Origin: Ypsolopha sequella
Lineage: Eukaryota; Arthropoda; Insecta; Lepidoptera; Ypsolophidae
Assembly: GCA_934047225.1 (NCBI GenBank)
Contig: OW203988.1
Span: 744,001 to 808,000 of the forward strand
Direction: 5' to 3'
DNA length: 64,000 nt
Part shown: in pieces, positions 43,329 through 55,211 of the stretch
Layout: each line of letters opens with the position of its first letter
Position numbering within the stretch: the first letter of the stretch is position 1
Position numbers and translations under genes: made by a program
Notes under the pieces: generated by a model
Database searches by the model: none
The model's input: only the letters and a program-made list of their open reading frames with translations
Told to the model about the DNA's origin: nothing

Positions 43329-43334
43329 CTTATT

Positions 43335-43690
43335 TTGTTTTTAAATAAATTATTCTATGATTCAAAGCTATATTACTATGGTACTCATGGTAGTCTACTC
43401 CGTTGGCTAAAATCGTACGTGATGCATCGTAGTCAGTTTGTGGCTGTTAAATGTTATCAGTCTTATCTCGCTTTTGTTACATCGGGTGTTCCCCAAGGAT
43501 CACACTTAGATCCAGTGGTTTTTATAATCTTCATTGATGATCTTGTACAAAGCATTGGGAGCGATTGTCTATTGTACGCAGACCATTTCAAGGTGTTCCA
43601 AGCCATTCATGATACTTCTGATTGCTTGGCCCTACAACAAGATATTCATGCTGTTTTTGAATGGTGCTCTTTACATAAAAAATAAAATAA
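43335..43690 (+). pseudogene. LINE reverse transcriptase fragment (palm)
   Basis: The frame reads HGSLLRWLKSYVMHRSQF, TSGVPQGSHLDP (the usual G of HLGP replaced by D) and LLYADHF, where the second catalytic aspartate of YADD is now histidine. It starts immediately at the BEL/Pao junction. An in-frame stop follows near 43683. Inactive. Confidence 0.8.
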
Positions 43691-44094
43691 ACCAGAGAAC
43701 GTGTGCCACGCATTTTTGAGCATCATGCTTATAAGAACAACATAGCTTTATGATCAGGGATCGGATAATCAGATCGATATATCCTTAAAGTTGGAAAAAT
43801 GCTTGAAAAAGTTTGTGGGGACGGCTTCTTAAAATATTATTTAATTTAATAGTAAAATATACGGAAATTACAGCATTGCTTAAAACGTTACGATGCTGTA
43901 CTTAATACTCAAAAGATGTTACCGTAAATGTATATTATTCAGAAATTGTATAAAATTCCTAGGAAATTTGTAAAATGTCAAGCTGATTGGCCTTCTGTTT
44001 TGCTTTTTGCTCTGTTCGGCCTAAATAAGTTTGGTACTTTATAAATGTCCTAGGAATTGTATTAATAACTTTAAACTCTCGCGTTTTGTACACA
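43691..44094. other. Decayed LINE sequence, weakly recognisable
   Basis: Follows the palm fragment but frames are short. taaaacgttacgatgctgta near 43883 has a partial inverted echo near 44530. Presumed LINE thumb region. Confidence 0.3.
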
Positions 44095-44446
44095 TTATAA
44101 TATATATAATCGGGTCTACCGCGATCAATTTTTACCTTTTTACGAAAAGGGAACACCCGACGTTTCGAGACAGTTGCATGTCTCGTGGTCTACGGGAAAC
44201 TGGCAAGTATGGCGAGGCGCAGTGATGAGATGCAGGTGACGACCGAAGTATTTTCCTTGTACCCGCAAAAACACTTTAGTCTTTAAAATTCATTATTATC
44301 TTATTCACGCACGGCACACACGGCCTCGCCATACTTGCCAGTTTCCCGTAGACCACGAGACATGCAACTGTCTCGAAACGTCGGGTGTCCCCTTTTCGTA
44401 AAAAGGTAAAAATTGATCGCGGTAGACCCGATTATATATATTATAA
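44095..44446. repeat. Large foldback: 124-bp arms, 104-bp loop
   Basis: 44095-44218 and 44323-44446 are inverted complements with a single mismatch seen (gggaac against ggggac). Each arm contains a small hairpin, gagacatgcaactgtctc, followed by gaaacg, on one strand. The vocabulary (cgaaacgtcgggtg) resembles ends of Penelope-like elements, by memory only. It sits within decayed LINE sequence. Confidence 0.9.
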
Positions 44447-44829
44447 ATTGTATAAATGTCTTGTTTATTTTATTTTATTAATTTATTTATTTACCTTGCC
44501 GGTAACATATCTGTTAAGTATTACATTATCGTAACGTTTTAAGTAATTCCGTAATTCCAAGATTTTTACTATCAAAATAATATTATAAGAAGCCGACTCC
44601 ACACATACAAACTTTCTCAGTAAATCCAACTTTAGGTATAAATCGATTCGAATATTCGATCCCTGCTTATAATATACCAAAAGCCAGAATATGTAGATTG
44701 TATGACGACTTAAAAGGTCACAGCTATAACTTTGATACATTTTCAAACAATTTCATTTTATTTAAAAGAACATTGTGCTCTCTTTATTTCGATACATTTG
44801 AATAAAGCTTGTAAGTTTAATTTATTTTA
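44447..44829 (+). pseudogene. Probable LINE ORF2 C-terminal tail
   Basis: At about 44600-44780 the plus strand reads NPTLGINRFEYSIPAYNIPK and NFDTFSNNFILFKRTL. It resembles the last segment of Jockey/CR1 ORF2 (a basic TR-N block then D-F--SL--FK). It may be the end of the palm fragment at 43335. Confidence 0.4.
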
Positions 44830-45045
44830 TAGCACACCGTGCGTAAAATGACCACTTTACGCACGCTGCGCGTGCGTAAAGTCGGCATTTTCCGCACTTG
44901 TGGTATAAAAAATTATACGAAACTCGTGCGAGAAACTTTTTCTCGACTCGTGTGATTGCAGCACTCGCCTTCGGCTCGTGCCGCAAACTCACACTCGTCA
45001 GAAAACGTTTCATCGCTCTCGTATCGTAATGTACTATTTCGTGTA
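44830..45045. repeat. Palindrome-rich cgtgcg/cactcg repeat
   Basis: cgtgcgtaaaatgaccactt faces tacgcacgctgcgcgtgcgt, then actcgtgcgagaaacttttt and cactcgccttcggctcgtgc follow. The pattern is related in wording to the foldback at 25277-25397 and suggests a non-autonomous DNA element. Confidence 0.6.
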
Positions 45046-45271
45046 ACATACAGGTATATTTAATACTTATCTGTTCCTTAGTTATCTTTAATTTATATAA
45101 TAGTTAAGTAATTGTATTAAGTGTAATTTTGGTCGTTTAACTGTGCATGTCGTGTGTATACGTTTAGAAAAATAGCCTTGTTCTAATGGTTGTTATGTAA
45201 TTTGAAGAAATTTGGCTGTAATCAGTTATATACGCCTTTTCAATAAAAGAAAATAAATAAAAGTGGGTGAA
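45046..45271. other. Short unassigned AT-rich flank
   Basis: Leads into the 45-bp array. An aataaaagaaaataaataaa stretch lies just before it. Confidence 0.4.
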
Positions 45272-47461
45272 GCGGCTGCACGCATCCTCAGGTCCATTAA
45301 TACGTTAGTGGATAGCGCCACTGCACACGTCCTCAGGTCCATCAATACGTTAGTGGATAGCGCCACTGCACACGTCGTCAGGTCCATCAATACGTTAGTG
45401 GATAGCGCCACTGCACACGTCGTCAGGTCCATCAATACGTTAGTGGATAGCGCCACTGCACACGTCGTCAGGTCCATCAATACGTTAGTGGATAGCGCCA
45501 CTGCACACGTCATCAGGTCCATCAATACGTTAGTGGATAGCGCCACCGCACACGTCGTCAGGTCCATCAATACGTTAGTGGATAGCGCCACTGCACACTA
45601 CGTCAGGTCCATCAATACGTTAGTGGATAGCGCCACTGCATACGTCGTCAGGTCCATCAATACGTTAGTGGATAGCGCCACTGCACACATCGTCAGATCC
45701 ATCAATACGTTAGTGGATAGCGCCACTGCACACGTCGTCCGGTCCATCAATACGTTAGTGGATAGCGCCACTGCACACGTCGTCAGGTCCGTCAATACGT
45801 TAGTGGATAGCGCCACTGCATACGTCGTCAGGTCCATCAATACGTTAGTGGATAGCGCCACTGCACACTATGTCAGGTCCATCAATACGTTAGTGGATAG
45901 CGCCACTGCACACTACGTCAGGTCCATCAATACGTTAGTGGATAGCGCCACTGCACACGTCGTCAGGTCCATCAATACGTTAGTGGATAGCGCCACTGCA
46001 CACGTCGTCAGGTCCATCAATACGTTAGTGGATAGCGCCACTGCACACTACGTCAGGTCCATCAATACGTTAGTGGATAGCGCCACTGCATACGTCGTCA
46101 GGTCCATCAATACGTTAGTGGATAGCGCCACTGCACACGTCGTCAGGTCCATCAATACGTTAGTGGATAGCGCCACTGCACACGTCGTCAGGTCCATCAA
46201 TACGTTAGTGGATAGCGCCACTGCACACGTCGTCAGGTCCATCAATACGTTAGTGGATAGCGCCACTGCACACTACGTCAGGTCCATCAATACGTTAGTG
46301 GATAGCGCCACTGCATACGTCGTCAGGTCCATCAATACGTTAGTGGATAGCGCCACTGCACACGTCGTCAGGTCCATCAATACGTTAGTGGATAGCGCCA
46401 CTGCACACGTCGTCCGGTCCATCAATACGTTAGTGGATAGCGCCACTGCACACGTCGTCAGGTCCGTCAATACGTTAGTGGATAGCGCCACTGCATACGT
46501 CGTCAGGTCCATCAACACGTTAGTGGATAGCGCCACTGCACACGTCGTCAGGTCCATCAATACGTTAGTGGATAGCGCCACTGCACACGTCGTCAGGTCC
46601 ATCAATACGTTAGTGGATAGTGCCACTGCACACGTCGTCAGGTCCATCAATACGTTAGTGGATAGTGCCACTGCACAGGTCGTCAGGTCCATCAATACGT
46701 TAGTGGATAGCGCCACTGCACATGTCGTCAGGTCCATCAATACGTTAGTGGATAGCGCCACTGCACAGGTCGTCAGGTCCATCAATACGTTAGTGGATAG
46801 CGCCACTGCACACGTCATCAGGTCCATCAATATGTTAGTGGTTAGCACCACTGCACACGTCGTCAGGTCCATCAATACGTTAGTGGATAGCGCCACTGCA
46901 CACGTCGTCAGGTCCATCAATACGTTAGTGGATAGCGCCACTGCACACGTCATCAGGTCCATCAATACGTTAGTGGATAGCGCCACTGCACACGTCGTCA
47001 GGTCCATCAATACGTTAGTGGATAGCGCCACTGCACAGGTCGTCGGGTCCATCAATACGTTAGTGGATAGCGCCACTGCACACGTCATCAGGTCCATCAA
47101 TACGTTAGTGGATAGCGCCACTGCACTCGTCGTCAGGTCCATCAATAGGTCAGTGGGTAGCGCCACTGCACACGTCGTCAGGTCCATCAATACGTTAGTG
47201 GATAGCGCCACTGCACACGTCGTCGGGTCCATCAATACGTTAGTGGATAGCGCCACTGCACACGTCATCAGGTCCATCAATACGTTAGTGGATAGCGCCA
47301 CTGCACACGTCGTAAGGTCCATCAATACGTTAGTGGATAGCGCCACTGCACACGTCGTCAGGTCCATCAATACGTTAGTGGATAGCGCCACTGCACACGT
47401 CGTCAGGTCCATCAATACGTTAGTGGATAGCGCCACTGCACACGTCATCAGGTCCATCAAA
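45272..47461. repeat. 45-bp minisatellite (about 48 copies)
   Basis: The unit caggtccatcaatacgttag plus tggatagcgccactgcacacgtcgt recurs every 45 bases with few changes. Variants (cacactacg, gcatacg, ccggtcc, gtccgtcaat) occur in the same order around 45595-45835 and 46270-46510, offset by 675 bp (15 units). This shows a segmental duplication inside the array. A 741-residue plus frame and shorter minus frames are open only because 45 is divisible by three. Confidence 0.97.
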
Positions 47462-48663
47462 CTTTATACTTTCAGTACAAACTCCTGAATTTCTTGGCAA
47501 GCATGTTGCTTATAACATTTTACGAGAAACTGTAATATTTCAACATGTAACTAGAATGTATATGTACGTCGCTCATATGAGGAGGTGTGTCGACCATGCC
47601 ATCCTTTAACACAAGCTTATAAGTCCTTGCAAAATAAGGCTTTTGTATAAATTCTTACTGAAAAGAAGAAATCCATGATATATTCGACAATTTTCTAATA
47701 TTTTACTTTATACATATCAACTACTCATTCTCTCACTCATCACGAAATCTCCACAACTTTAGAACATACAAACAAACTTGATGAAAGAAAGTTTCCTTAT
47801 ATGACGCAGGCGTCCCCGAATAATGGACTTTTTGAAATGTTACTATTATAATAAATTTGTAAAAGAGAGTGTTCAAATTTAGTACCAGATACTTCAGTAT
47901 AGTTGGAGCGTTGGACGAAATGCTACTGTAATATTTAACAAACCGTGAGATAATTTAATGTTGGGGGAATAGAGCGGTGCGTGTTTTCATTTCTTGACGA
48001 AAATATGTTTTCTTAAGTTCATCGTTATTTACACGAGTGTTTACTTATCGTCAATGATTTGCTTTGCGAACAGTCTACTTATTTGTATATAATATTTGCT
48101 GATATTTACACAGACTTAAATAGTAATTGTCTTTGAATATTCACATCAAAGAGGTTCTATTTATATGTAAATACATGCTGTTATTATGACATAATTATCA
48201 TCAAAACCTTGACTAATTATACAAATATAGTAAATTAAAAACTCCGAAGCACGACCGAGATAGCGCCTGCCTCACGTTGTACAGAGAACCCTGTAACTGT
48301 AAGTAATAAACTATTTGCGATATCGTTATGCCACTCGTACTCAGCTGCTGTAGCGTACCTGATATGATGATTTTTCATAATTAAGTCATTCTACTACTTT
48401 AGCGTAAACATTTTATACGAGTAGTTTACTTAATTTGCAAACAATCAACGTACAATGAGTGAAATATACGCACTCTACCTTAGCAGTTGTTTTCTTAATA
48501 AATACTTCGCTCTTCATTCATTGAACCATCTATACAACTGCACCTAGAGAGAAATCCCTACAGCCATAATTTTAAAAATTTTACTGGCTTTTTCTTCGGG
48601 TCTTTGCTTTTTTGTGGCGCTATCGTTGTATTTTTAACCTAAACACATCTGTCACTTTTTATC
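47462..48663. other. No gene recognised
   Basis: About 1.2 kb of AT-rich unique sequence between two minisatellites. No domain, tail or repeat partner seen. Confidence 0.5.
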
Positions 48664-49117
48664 AATGCCACATGTAGCACCGCACTCTACTATGACATCA
48701 ATGCCACATGTGGCACCGCGCTCTACTATAACATCAATGCCACATGTGGCACCGCGCTCTACTATAACATCAATGCCACATGTGGCACCGCGCTCTACTA
48801 TAACATCAATGCCACATGTGGTACCGCGCTCTACTATAACATCAATGCCACATGTGGCACCGCGCTCTACTATAACATCAATGCCACATGTGGCACCGCG
48901 CTCTACTATAACATCAATGCCACATGTGGCACCGCGCTCTACTATAACATCAATGCCACATGTGGCACCGCGCTCTACTATAACATCAATGCCACATGTG
49001 GCACCGCGCTCTACTATAACATCAATGCCACATGTGGCACCGCGCTCTACTATAACATCAATGCCACATGTGGCACCGCGCTCTACTATAACATCAATGC
49101 CACTCGTGACACCGCGC
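48664..49117. repeat. 36-bp minisatellite (about 12.6 copies)
   Basis: The unit atcaatgccacatgtggcac plus cgcgctctactataac repeats every 36 bases. The first and last units are diverged (gtagcaccgcactc, actcgtgacacc). It contains the palindrome ccacatgtgg. Frames on both strands stay open through the array. Confidence 0.97.
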
Positions 49118-49774
49118 TCCACTTAATCATACTGAATAGAAAACTCGTACGTGAAGTTCGTTGTTTTAGTCGTCGTAGTATGACAGGGTTTCTTGTCAAA
49201 ATTATCTTGAAAAGTGGTCAAGAGGTTAATATTTACCATCTCAGCTACATGTGCAATGTTCTCGCGCGCGGCTCCGCCGGCAATGCTCGGGTTCGCTCAC
49301 GATGTAAACAGTTTATGCAAAGCGAAGAATTGAATAAAGGTTGGGATCGCGAGCCTCGGGCGCCGCCAACGCCGCGGTCCGCTCTGTTCACAACCATGTA
49401 TATTGTCCCATAAAGGAGGTCTTAATTACAAGAAATATTTTGTCTACGATTTGGCCCGCAGTAAGATATGTTTTGCTACTATTTAACAATTAGATCAAAG
49501 TGCAGCAGTGTTTTGCTACTGATGCCTGTACTATATTTTAAACTACGATATGATTGAGTTGTGTTATTTAGTTGAAGTGCATGAAAAAAGCCTTCCGGAG
49601 TGACGTAAACCACTGATTTCTCCAATTACGCCTGGTACACCCTGGGAAGTTAGACCAAGACCCAACTAATTGACAAATACTTTCACTTCAACTGGTGCTA
49701 GTGGTAGGCTTCGGTCCTGGCTTATCACTACCGTCACGATGAAACCATCAAAACCGTATCGGGAGAGAGGTTAG
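49118..49774. other. No gene recognised; one GC-rich patch
   Basis: 49260-49385 is GC-rich (ctcgcgcgcggctccgccgg; cctcgggcgccgccaacgcc) inside a 77-residue open frame without a recognisable domain. The rest is AT-rich. Confidence 0.4.
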
Positions 49775-51290
49775 AGTGAGTAAAGTATCAGTTATTTTAT
49801 CCGTTGCTGCAGGAGAGAAGTAACAGACAGTAAAGTATCAGTTATTTTATCCGTTGCTGCAGGAGAGAAGTAACAGACAGTAAAGTATCAGTTATTTGTA
49901 TGTTGCTATGCAATAGAGGTTACAGGCAGGAAAATATCAGTTATTTGTCCATTGATGCAGGAGAGAAGTAACAAACAGTAAAGTATCAGTTATTTGTACG
50001 TTGCTGTGAGAGAGAGGTTAGAGGCAGTAAAGTATCAGTTATTTGTCCGTTGCTGCAGGAGAGAGGTTAGAGGCAGTAAAGTATCAGTTATTTGTCCGTT
50101 GCTGCAGGAGAGAAGTAACAGACAGTAAAGTATCAGTTATTTGTATGTTGCTATGCGATAGAGGTTACAGGCAGGAAAATATCAGTTATTTATCCATAGA
50201 TGCAGGAGAGAAGTAACAAACAGTAAAGTATCAGTTATTTGTACGTTGCTGTGAGAGAGAGGTTAGAGGCAGTAAAGTATCAGTTAATTGTCCGTTGCTG
50301 CAGGAGAGAGGTTAGAGGCAGTAAAGTATCAGTTATTTGTCCGTTCCTGCAGGAGAGAGGTTAGAGGCAGTAAAGTATCAGTTAATTGTCCGTTGCTGCA
50401 GGAGAGAGGTTAGAGGCAGTAAAGTATCAGTTATTTGTCCGTTGCTGCAGGAGAGAAGTAACAGACAGTAAAGTATCAGTTATTTGTATGTTGCTATGCG
50501 ATAGAGGTTACAGGCAGGAAAATATCAGTTATTTATCCATAGATGCAGGAGAGAAGTAACAAACAGTAAAGTATCAGTTATTTGTACGTTGCTGTGAGAG
50601 AGAGGTTAGAGGCAGTAAAGTATCAGTTAATTGTCCGTTGCTGCAGGAGAGAGGTTAGAGGCAGTAAAGTATCAGTTATTTGTCCGTTGCTGCAGGAGAG
50701 AAGTAACAGACAGTAAAGTATCAGTTATTTGTATGTTGCTATGCAAGAGAGGTTACAGGCAGGAAAATATCAGTTATTTGTCCGTTGATGCAGGAGAGAA
50801 GTAACAAACAGTAAAGTATCAGTTATTTGTACGTTGCTGCAGGAGAGAAGTAACAGACAGTAAAGTATTAGTTATTTGTATGTTGCTATGCGAGAGAGGT
50901 TACAGGCAGTAAAGTATCAGTTATTTGTCCGTTGCTGCAGGAGAGAAGTAACAGACAGTAAAGTATCAGTTATTTGTATGTAGCTATGCGAGAGAGGTTA
51001 CAGGCAGGAAATATCAGTTATTTGTCCGTTGATGCAGGAGAGAAGTAACAAACAGTAAAACAGTAAAGTATCAGTTATTTATACGTTGCTGCAGGAGAGA
51101 AGTAACATACAGTAAAGTGTCAGTTATTTGTCCGTTGCTGCAGGAGAGAGGTAACAGGCAGTAAAGTGTCAGTTATTTGTCCGTTGCTGCAGTAGAGAGG
51201 TTACAGGCAGTAAAGTGTCAGTTATTTGTCCGTTGCTGCAAGAGAGAGGTTACAGGCAGTAAAGTGTCAGTTATTTGTCCTTTGCTGCGT
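49775..51290. repeat. About 49-bp minisatellite with higher-order order (about 31 copies)
   Basis: Units share cagtaaagtatcagttattt and differ in the part gttgctgcaggagaga / gttgctatgcgatagagg / gttgatgcaggagaga / gttgctgtgagagaga. These variants recur in the same succession (for example from 49851, 50091, 50450 and 50690), a higher-order repeat of about five units. The last units near 51110-51280 carry aaagtgtcag instead of aaagtatcag. Confidence 0.95.
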
Positions 51291-52162
51291 TCCGTGTATT
51301 TTGTAGAACCTGATTGATGCTTATTTAACTTTTAATCTCCCACTTACTTGACAATACGTTCTTTATCCTTAGTCTCATTGACACTGTAGTGGCCAAGCAT
51401 TAGCGTATTATTGTATATAAAAAAAAAGAAGACAAACGCGCAAATCATTTACAAAACTCCTCAAACGACAAGATGTAAGTGGAACGAGTCGGAACTCTTT
51501 TGCTTGTCCTCACTTCAGCAACTACTTTGTGTGAGGACGTGCATGCGTTTTTTCTGGTAACAATACAATGTTCAGATCGCATCTTGATATGCGTACCGTG
51601 TTACTAGCTACTGGGAGGGAGGGGCGGAAGAAGGGAGGTGGAGGTTGATAGTTTGCCTTGGGATATGTTTATCAAATATCCGTAAGGAAGGACGATTTTG
51701 AGGACCCCAATTTTGTCCTCGATGATATGGATTATCATATTTTAGAAGGTTATTTGTAACCTGCATGCGGTGTTTTACATTTTGTTTTCTTAAACTTATA
51801 GGTTTACAAAGGTTTTTATAATAAAGTTAACGTTATTTTTTTGATACTTACCCTGTGCCTTTAATTTGAACAAGGAATTAAGTTATGTTACAAATAAAAA
51901 CATCAACAAACGTCACTTCGTACATCCCCAGGGAGGTTCAGAGATATTTTCGTATGTAGACTGTCATTAGAACAATCAAATCCTCTTTTCATCGATGCTT
52001 TTTACATCCCAACGTGACATACTTGTATATTTACTGTCAACCTTCAGCAAGTGGTAAGTATAAAAATATTACTCACATATGGATAAGAAGATTGAGAGTC
52101 CGGCGAGCCTCTGCTAATTTTTGATATAAATGATCTATAAACGTGGCTTTAAAATGGGAGTG
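51291..52162. other. No gene recognised
   Basis: Unique AT-rich sequence with a G-rich patch (gggagggaggggcggaagaa, about 51611). No coding potential. Confidence 0.5.
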
Positions 52163-53583
52163 TCACCTAGCCTTTTCAGTCGTAGAACGACACGACCACC
52201 TAGCTTCTCCAGTCGTAGAACAACACGACCACCTAGCTTCTCCAGTCGTAGAACAACACGACCACCTAGCTTCTCCAGTCGTAGAACAACACGACCACCT
52301 AGCTTCTCCGGTCGTAGAACAACACGACCACCTAGCTTCTCTAGTCGTAGAACAACACGACCACCTAGCTTCTCCAGTCGTAGAACAACACAACCACCTA
52401 GCTTCTCCAGTCGTAGAACAACACGACCACCTAGCTTCTCCAGTCGTAGAACAACACGACCACCTAGCTTCTCCGGTCGTAGAACAACACGACCACCTAG
52501 CTTCTCCGGTCGTAGAACAACACGACCACCTAGCTTCTCCAGTCGTAGAACAACACGACCACCTAGCTTCTCCAGTCGTAGAACAACACGACCACCTAGC
52601 TTCTCCAGTCGTAGAACAACACGACCACCTAGCTTCTTCAGTCGTAGAACAACACGACCACCTAGCTTCTCCGGTCGTAGAACAACACGACCACCTAGCT
52701 TCTCCAGTCGTAGAACAACACGACCACCTAGCTTCTCCAGTCGTAGAACAACACGACCACCTAGCTTCTCCAGTCGTAGAATAACACGACCACCTAGCTT
52801 CTCCGGTCGTAGAACAACACGACCACCTAGCTTCTCCAGTCGTAGAACAACACGACCACCTAGCTTCTCCAGTCGTAGAACAACACGACCACCTAGCTTC
52901 TCCAGTCGTAGAACAACACGACCACCTAGCTTCTCCGGTCGTAGAACAACACGACCACCTAGCTTCTCCGGTCGTAGAACAACACGACCACCTAGCTTCT
53001 CCAGTCGTAGAACAACACGACCACCTAGCTTCTCCAGTCGTAGAACAACACGACCACCTAGCTTCTCCAGTCGTAGAACAACACGACCACCTAGCTTCTC
53101 CAGTCGTAGAACAACACGACCACCTAGCTTCTCCAGTCGTAGAACAACACGACCACCTAGCTTCTCCAGTCGTAGAACAACACGACCACCTAGCTTCTCC
53201 AGTCGTAGAACAACACGACCACCTAGCTTCTCCAGTCGTAGAACAACACGACCACCTAGCTTCTCCGGTCGTAGAACAACACGACCACCTAGCTTCTCCA
53301 GTCGTAGAACAACACGACCACCTAGCTTCTCCAGTCGTAGAACAACACGACCACCTAGCTTCTCCAGTCGTAGAACAACACGACCACCTAGCTTCTCCAG
53401 TCGTAGAACAACACGACCACCTAGCTCCTCCAGTCGTAGAACAACACGACCACCTAGCTTCTCCAGTCGTAGAACAACACGACCACCTAGCTTCTCCAGT
53501 CGTAGAACAACACGACCACCTAGCTTCTCCAGTCGTAGAACAATACGACCACCTAGCTTCTCCAGTCGTAGAACGACACGACG
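52163..53583. repeat. 33-bp minisatellite (about 43 copies)
   Basis: The unit agtcgtagaacaacacgacc plus acctagcttctcc repeats every 33 bases with sparse variants (ggtcgt, ttcagtcgt, agctcctcc, aataacacg). It yields very long open frames on both strands (490 residues plus, 506 residues minus) because the unit is 11 codons long. Neither has a domain. Confidence 0.97.
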
Positions 53584-53950
53584 GGTGAACGACAGGATTT
53601 GATACGACCTAGTAGAAACGACCTCTGTACTCGGCATCAAAGCGGCTGTACTCAATGCGTTTGGACACTTAAATGATTAATTAGCAGATACCATCAATGT
53701 TCTGCAGCCACGTTCTACCACGGACCGAGTTAAGTTTTGTTTCTGCATCATATCTAAATAAATTAAATGATCTTGTCCGCTCGCCGTTGCCACCTGATTC
53801 TGTTTATAATAAACGTACTTATTTTTAAATTGCTCTCGCAAATATGTTGTGTAATTTGCTATCACATCACTAGCTAGAAAAACGCACCTTTGTATTCGTA
53901 TTTCTTTGTTGCCCAAAAACCAGTGAACAAAAGTAAATTTTGTTCACACA
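53584..53950. other. No gene recognised
   Basis: A 79-residue minus frame (53677-53916) has no recognisable features. Confidence 0.4.
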
Positions 53951-54240
53951 GTGAAATGAAATGAAATGAAAAATATTTATGTATGTTATGAAGGTATATC
54001 AGGTACACTTAATACAGGTCGGTTTTAATTTAATATAATTAAATAATATATGTCTATAGGTAATAGTTTTATATAATAAATAATAATATGGAAAAATACA
54101 CAAGGAAATAATAAAGGTTGGGTTTACTTAAATTTAATAAAAATACACTTGAATAAAATCAAAAATATAGGAATAACGTATAAATAATGAAGAAAAGTGT
54201 TTAGAATTAAGAACACTGCGAAAAAGAATTTCGTATTTCA
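53951..54240 (-). mobile_element. LINE 3' UTR fragment with (TTTCA)n tail
   Basis: On the minus strand an AT-rich 3' UTR ends in aatatttttcatttcatttc repeats (plus strand gaaatgaaatgaaatg at 53955-53971). No attached ORF2 remains, so this is a very short 5'-truncated copy. Confidence 0.6.
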
Positions 54241-54894
54241 TTGGCTCACAAAACGTTCAGAAACTCCATATACTCTGCTCGAGGGAAAGAGGGATAGAAA
54301 TCCTCTATACGGATTCCATACACATTCTGAGGCTATACAGAGCCCTACAGCTTCTCGGAGAGCGTAGACAAGGTATACATCTCGTAATCCTGTGTAAAGC
54401 TTCCCAATGTCTATTGAATCCGTACCATAGACCATGGACTCCGTATAATCAACCGACCTCTAGTAGTTAAGTACGCCGGACTGGCTACTGACGACTAGAT
54501 AATGATGCAATTTCATTATCGCCATTTTGGCGCTGATTGCTGCAGTGAGTCACGTGAGCGTACTCAGAACTAATAATAAAGATGAGACAATGACGTAATC
54601 TACTTTGATAAGTGTCAATTTTAGTTCCCGGTACGTTCGCTTTAAATCGGCACAAAAAAGAACTGTCAATTTGTATGGCAAAATATGTCCAGCGTACTTG
54701 TATTGCTAGAGGTTAGTGGTATAAACAAATTAACTTCTACTGGAAACAATATAGAATAGAGTAAAACGCCCGCGTGATGTTTTTGGTGACATTTGGGTTT
54801 ATCAGAGATTTTCTGATTTTTGACGGCTTTTGGGATTTAATTAACATTCCCTATAGACTAGGAGGTAAGAGTAGGTAAACCTATGTATCGAGTA
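54241..54894. other. No gene recognised
   Basis: 54240-54440 is compositionally balanced with a 65-residue minus frame but no domain. The remainder is AT-rich. Confidence 0.4.
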
Positions 54895-55059
54895 ACAAGA
54901 TGGGACCAATTTGTAGTTGTGTGAAAAAAAACTACATCAAAATACATATGGTTTGCTGCGAGCAACATGGAGCATTTTAATTTTGCTGATTGTACAAAAT
55001 GCTCTAGGTTGTGCTCAGCCAAGTCTTTTTTTTCATGTAGTTTTTGTTTCTAAGCAACT

Positions 55060-55211
55060 TTGGGGGCGGTATAAAATAAATAGTTACTACCAGTTAGATG
55101 GTTATGTATGTAATATATATTGACGAAAGATGAATCCTTATTTATACTTAATTATACGTGATTATTCATATCTAAAAGGAATGCGGCAAACGTGTTAGAC
55201 CTGCCGCCATA
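55060..55211 (-). repeat. Mini-Gypsy 3' LTR
   Basis: Plus strand ttgggggcggtataaa through gcctgccgccata-type end. Two differences from the other LTR. Confidence 0.93.

Noticed and set aside
45263..47488. 741-residue open frame
   Set aside because: It is an exact translation of the 45-bp minisatellite (15 codons per unit). Minus-strand frames are open as well, and no domain, start context or unique sequence supports a gene.
48652..49126. Paired 150-residue frames on both strands
   Set aside because: Artefact of the 36-bp minisatellite.
45272..51290. CRISPR-like arrays of regular repeats
   Set aside because: Units are contiguous tandem repeats without unique spacers, and the context is eukaryotic.
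52130..53655. 490- and 506-residue open frames on opposite strands
   Set aside because: Both follow from the 33-bp unit being 11 codons long. They have repetitive composition and no other evidence of coding.
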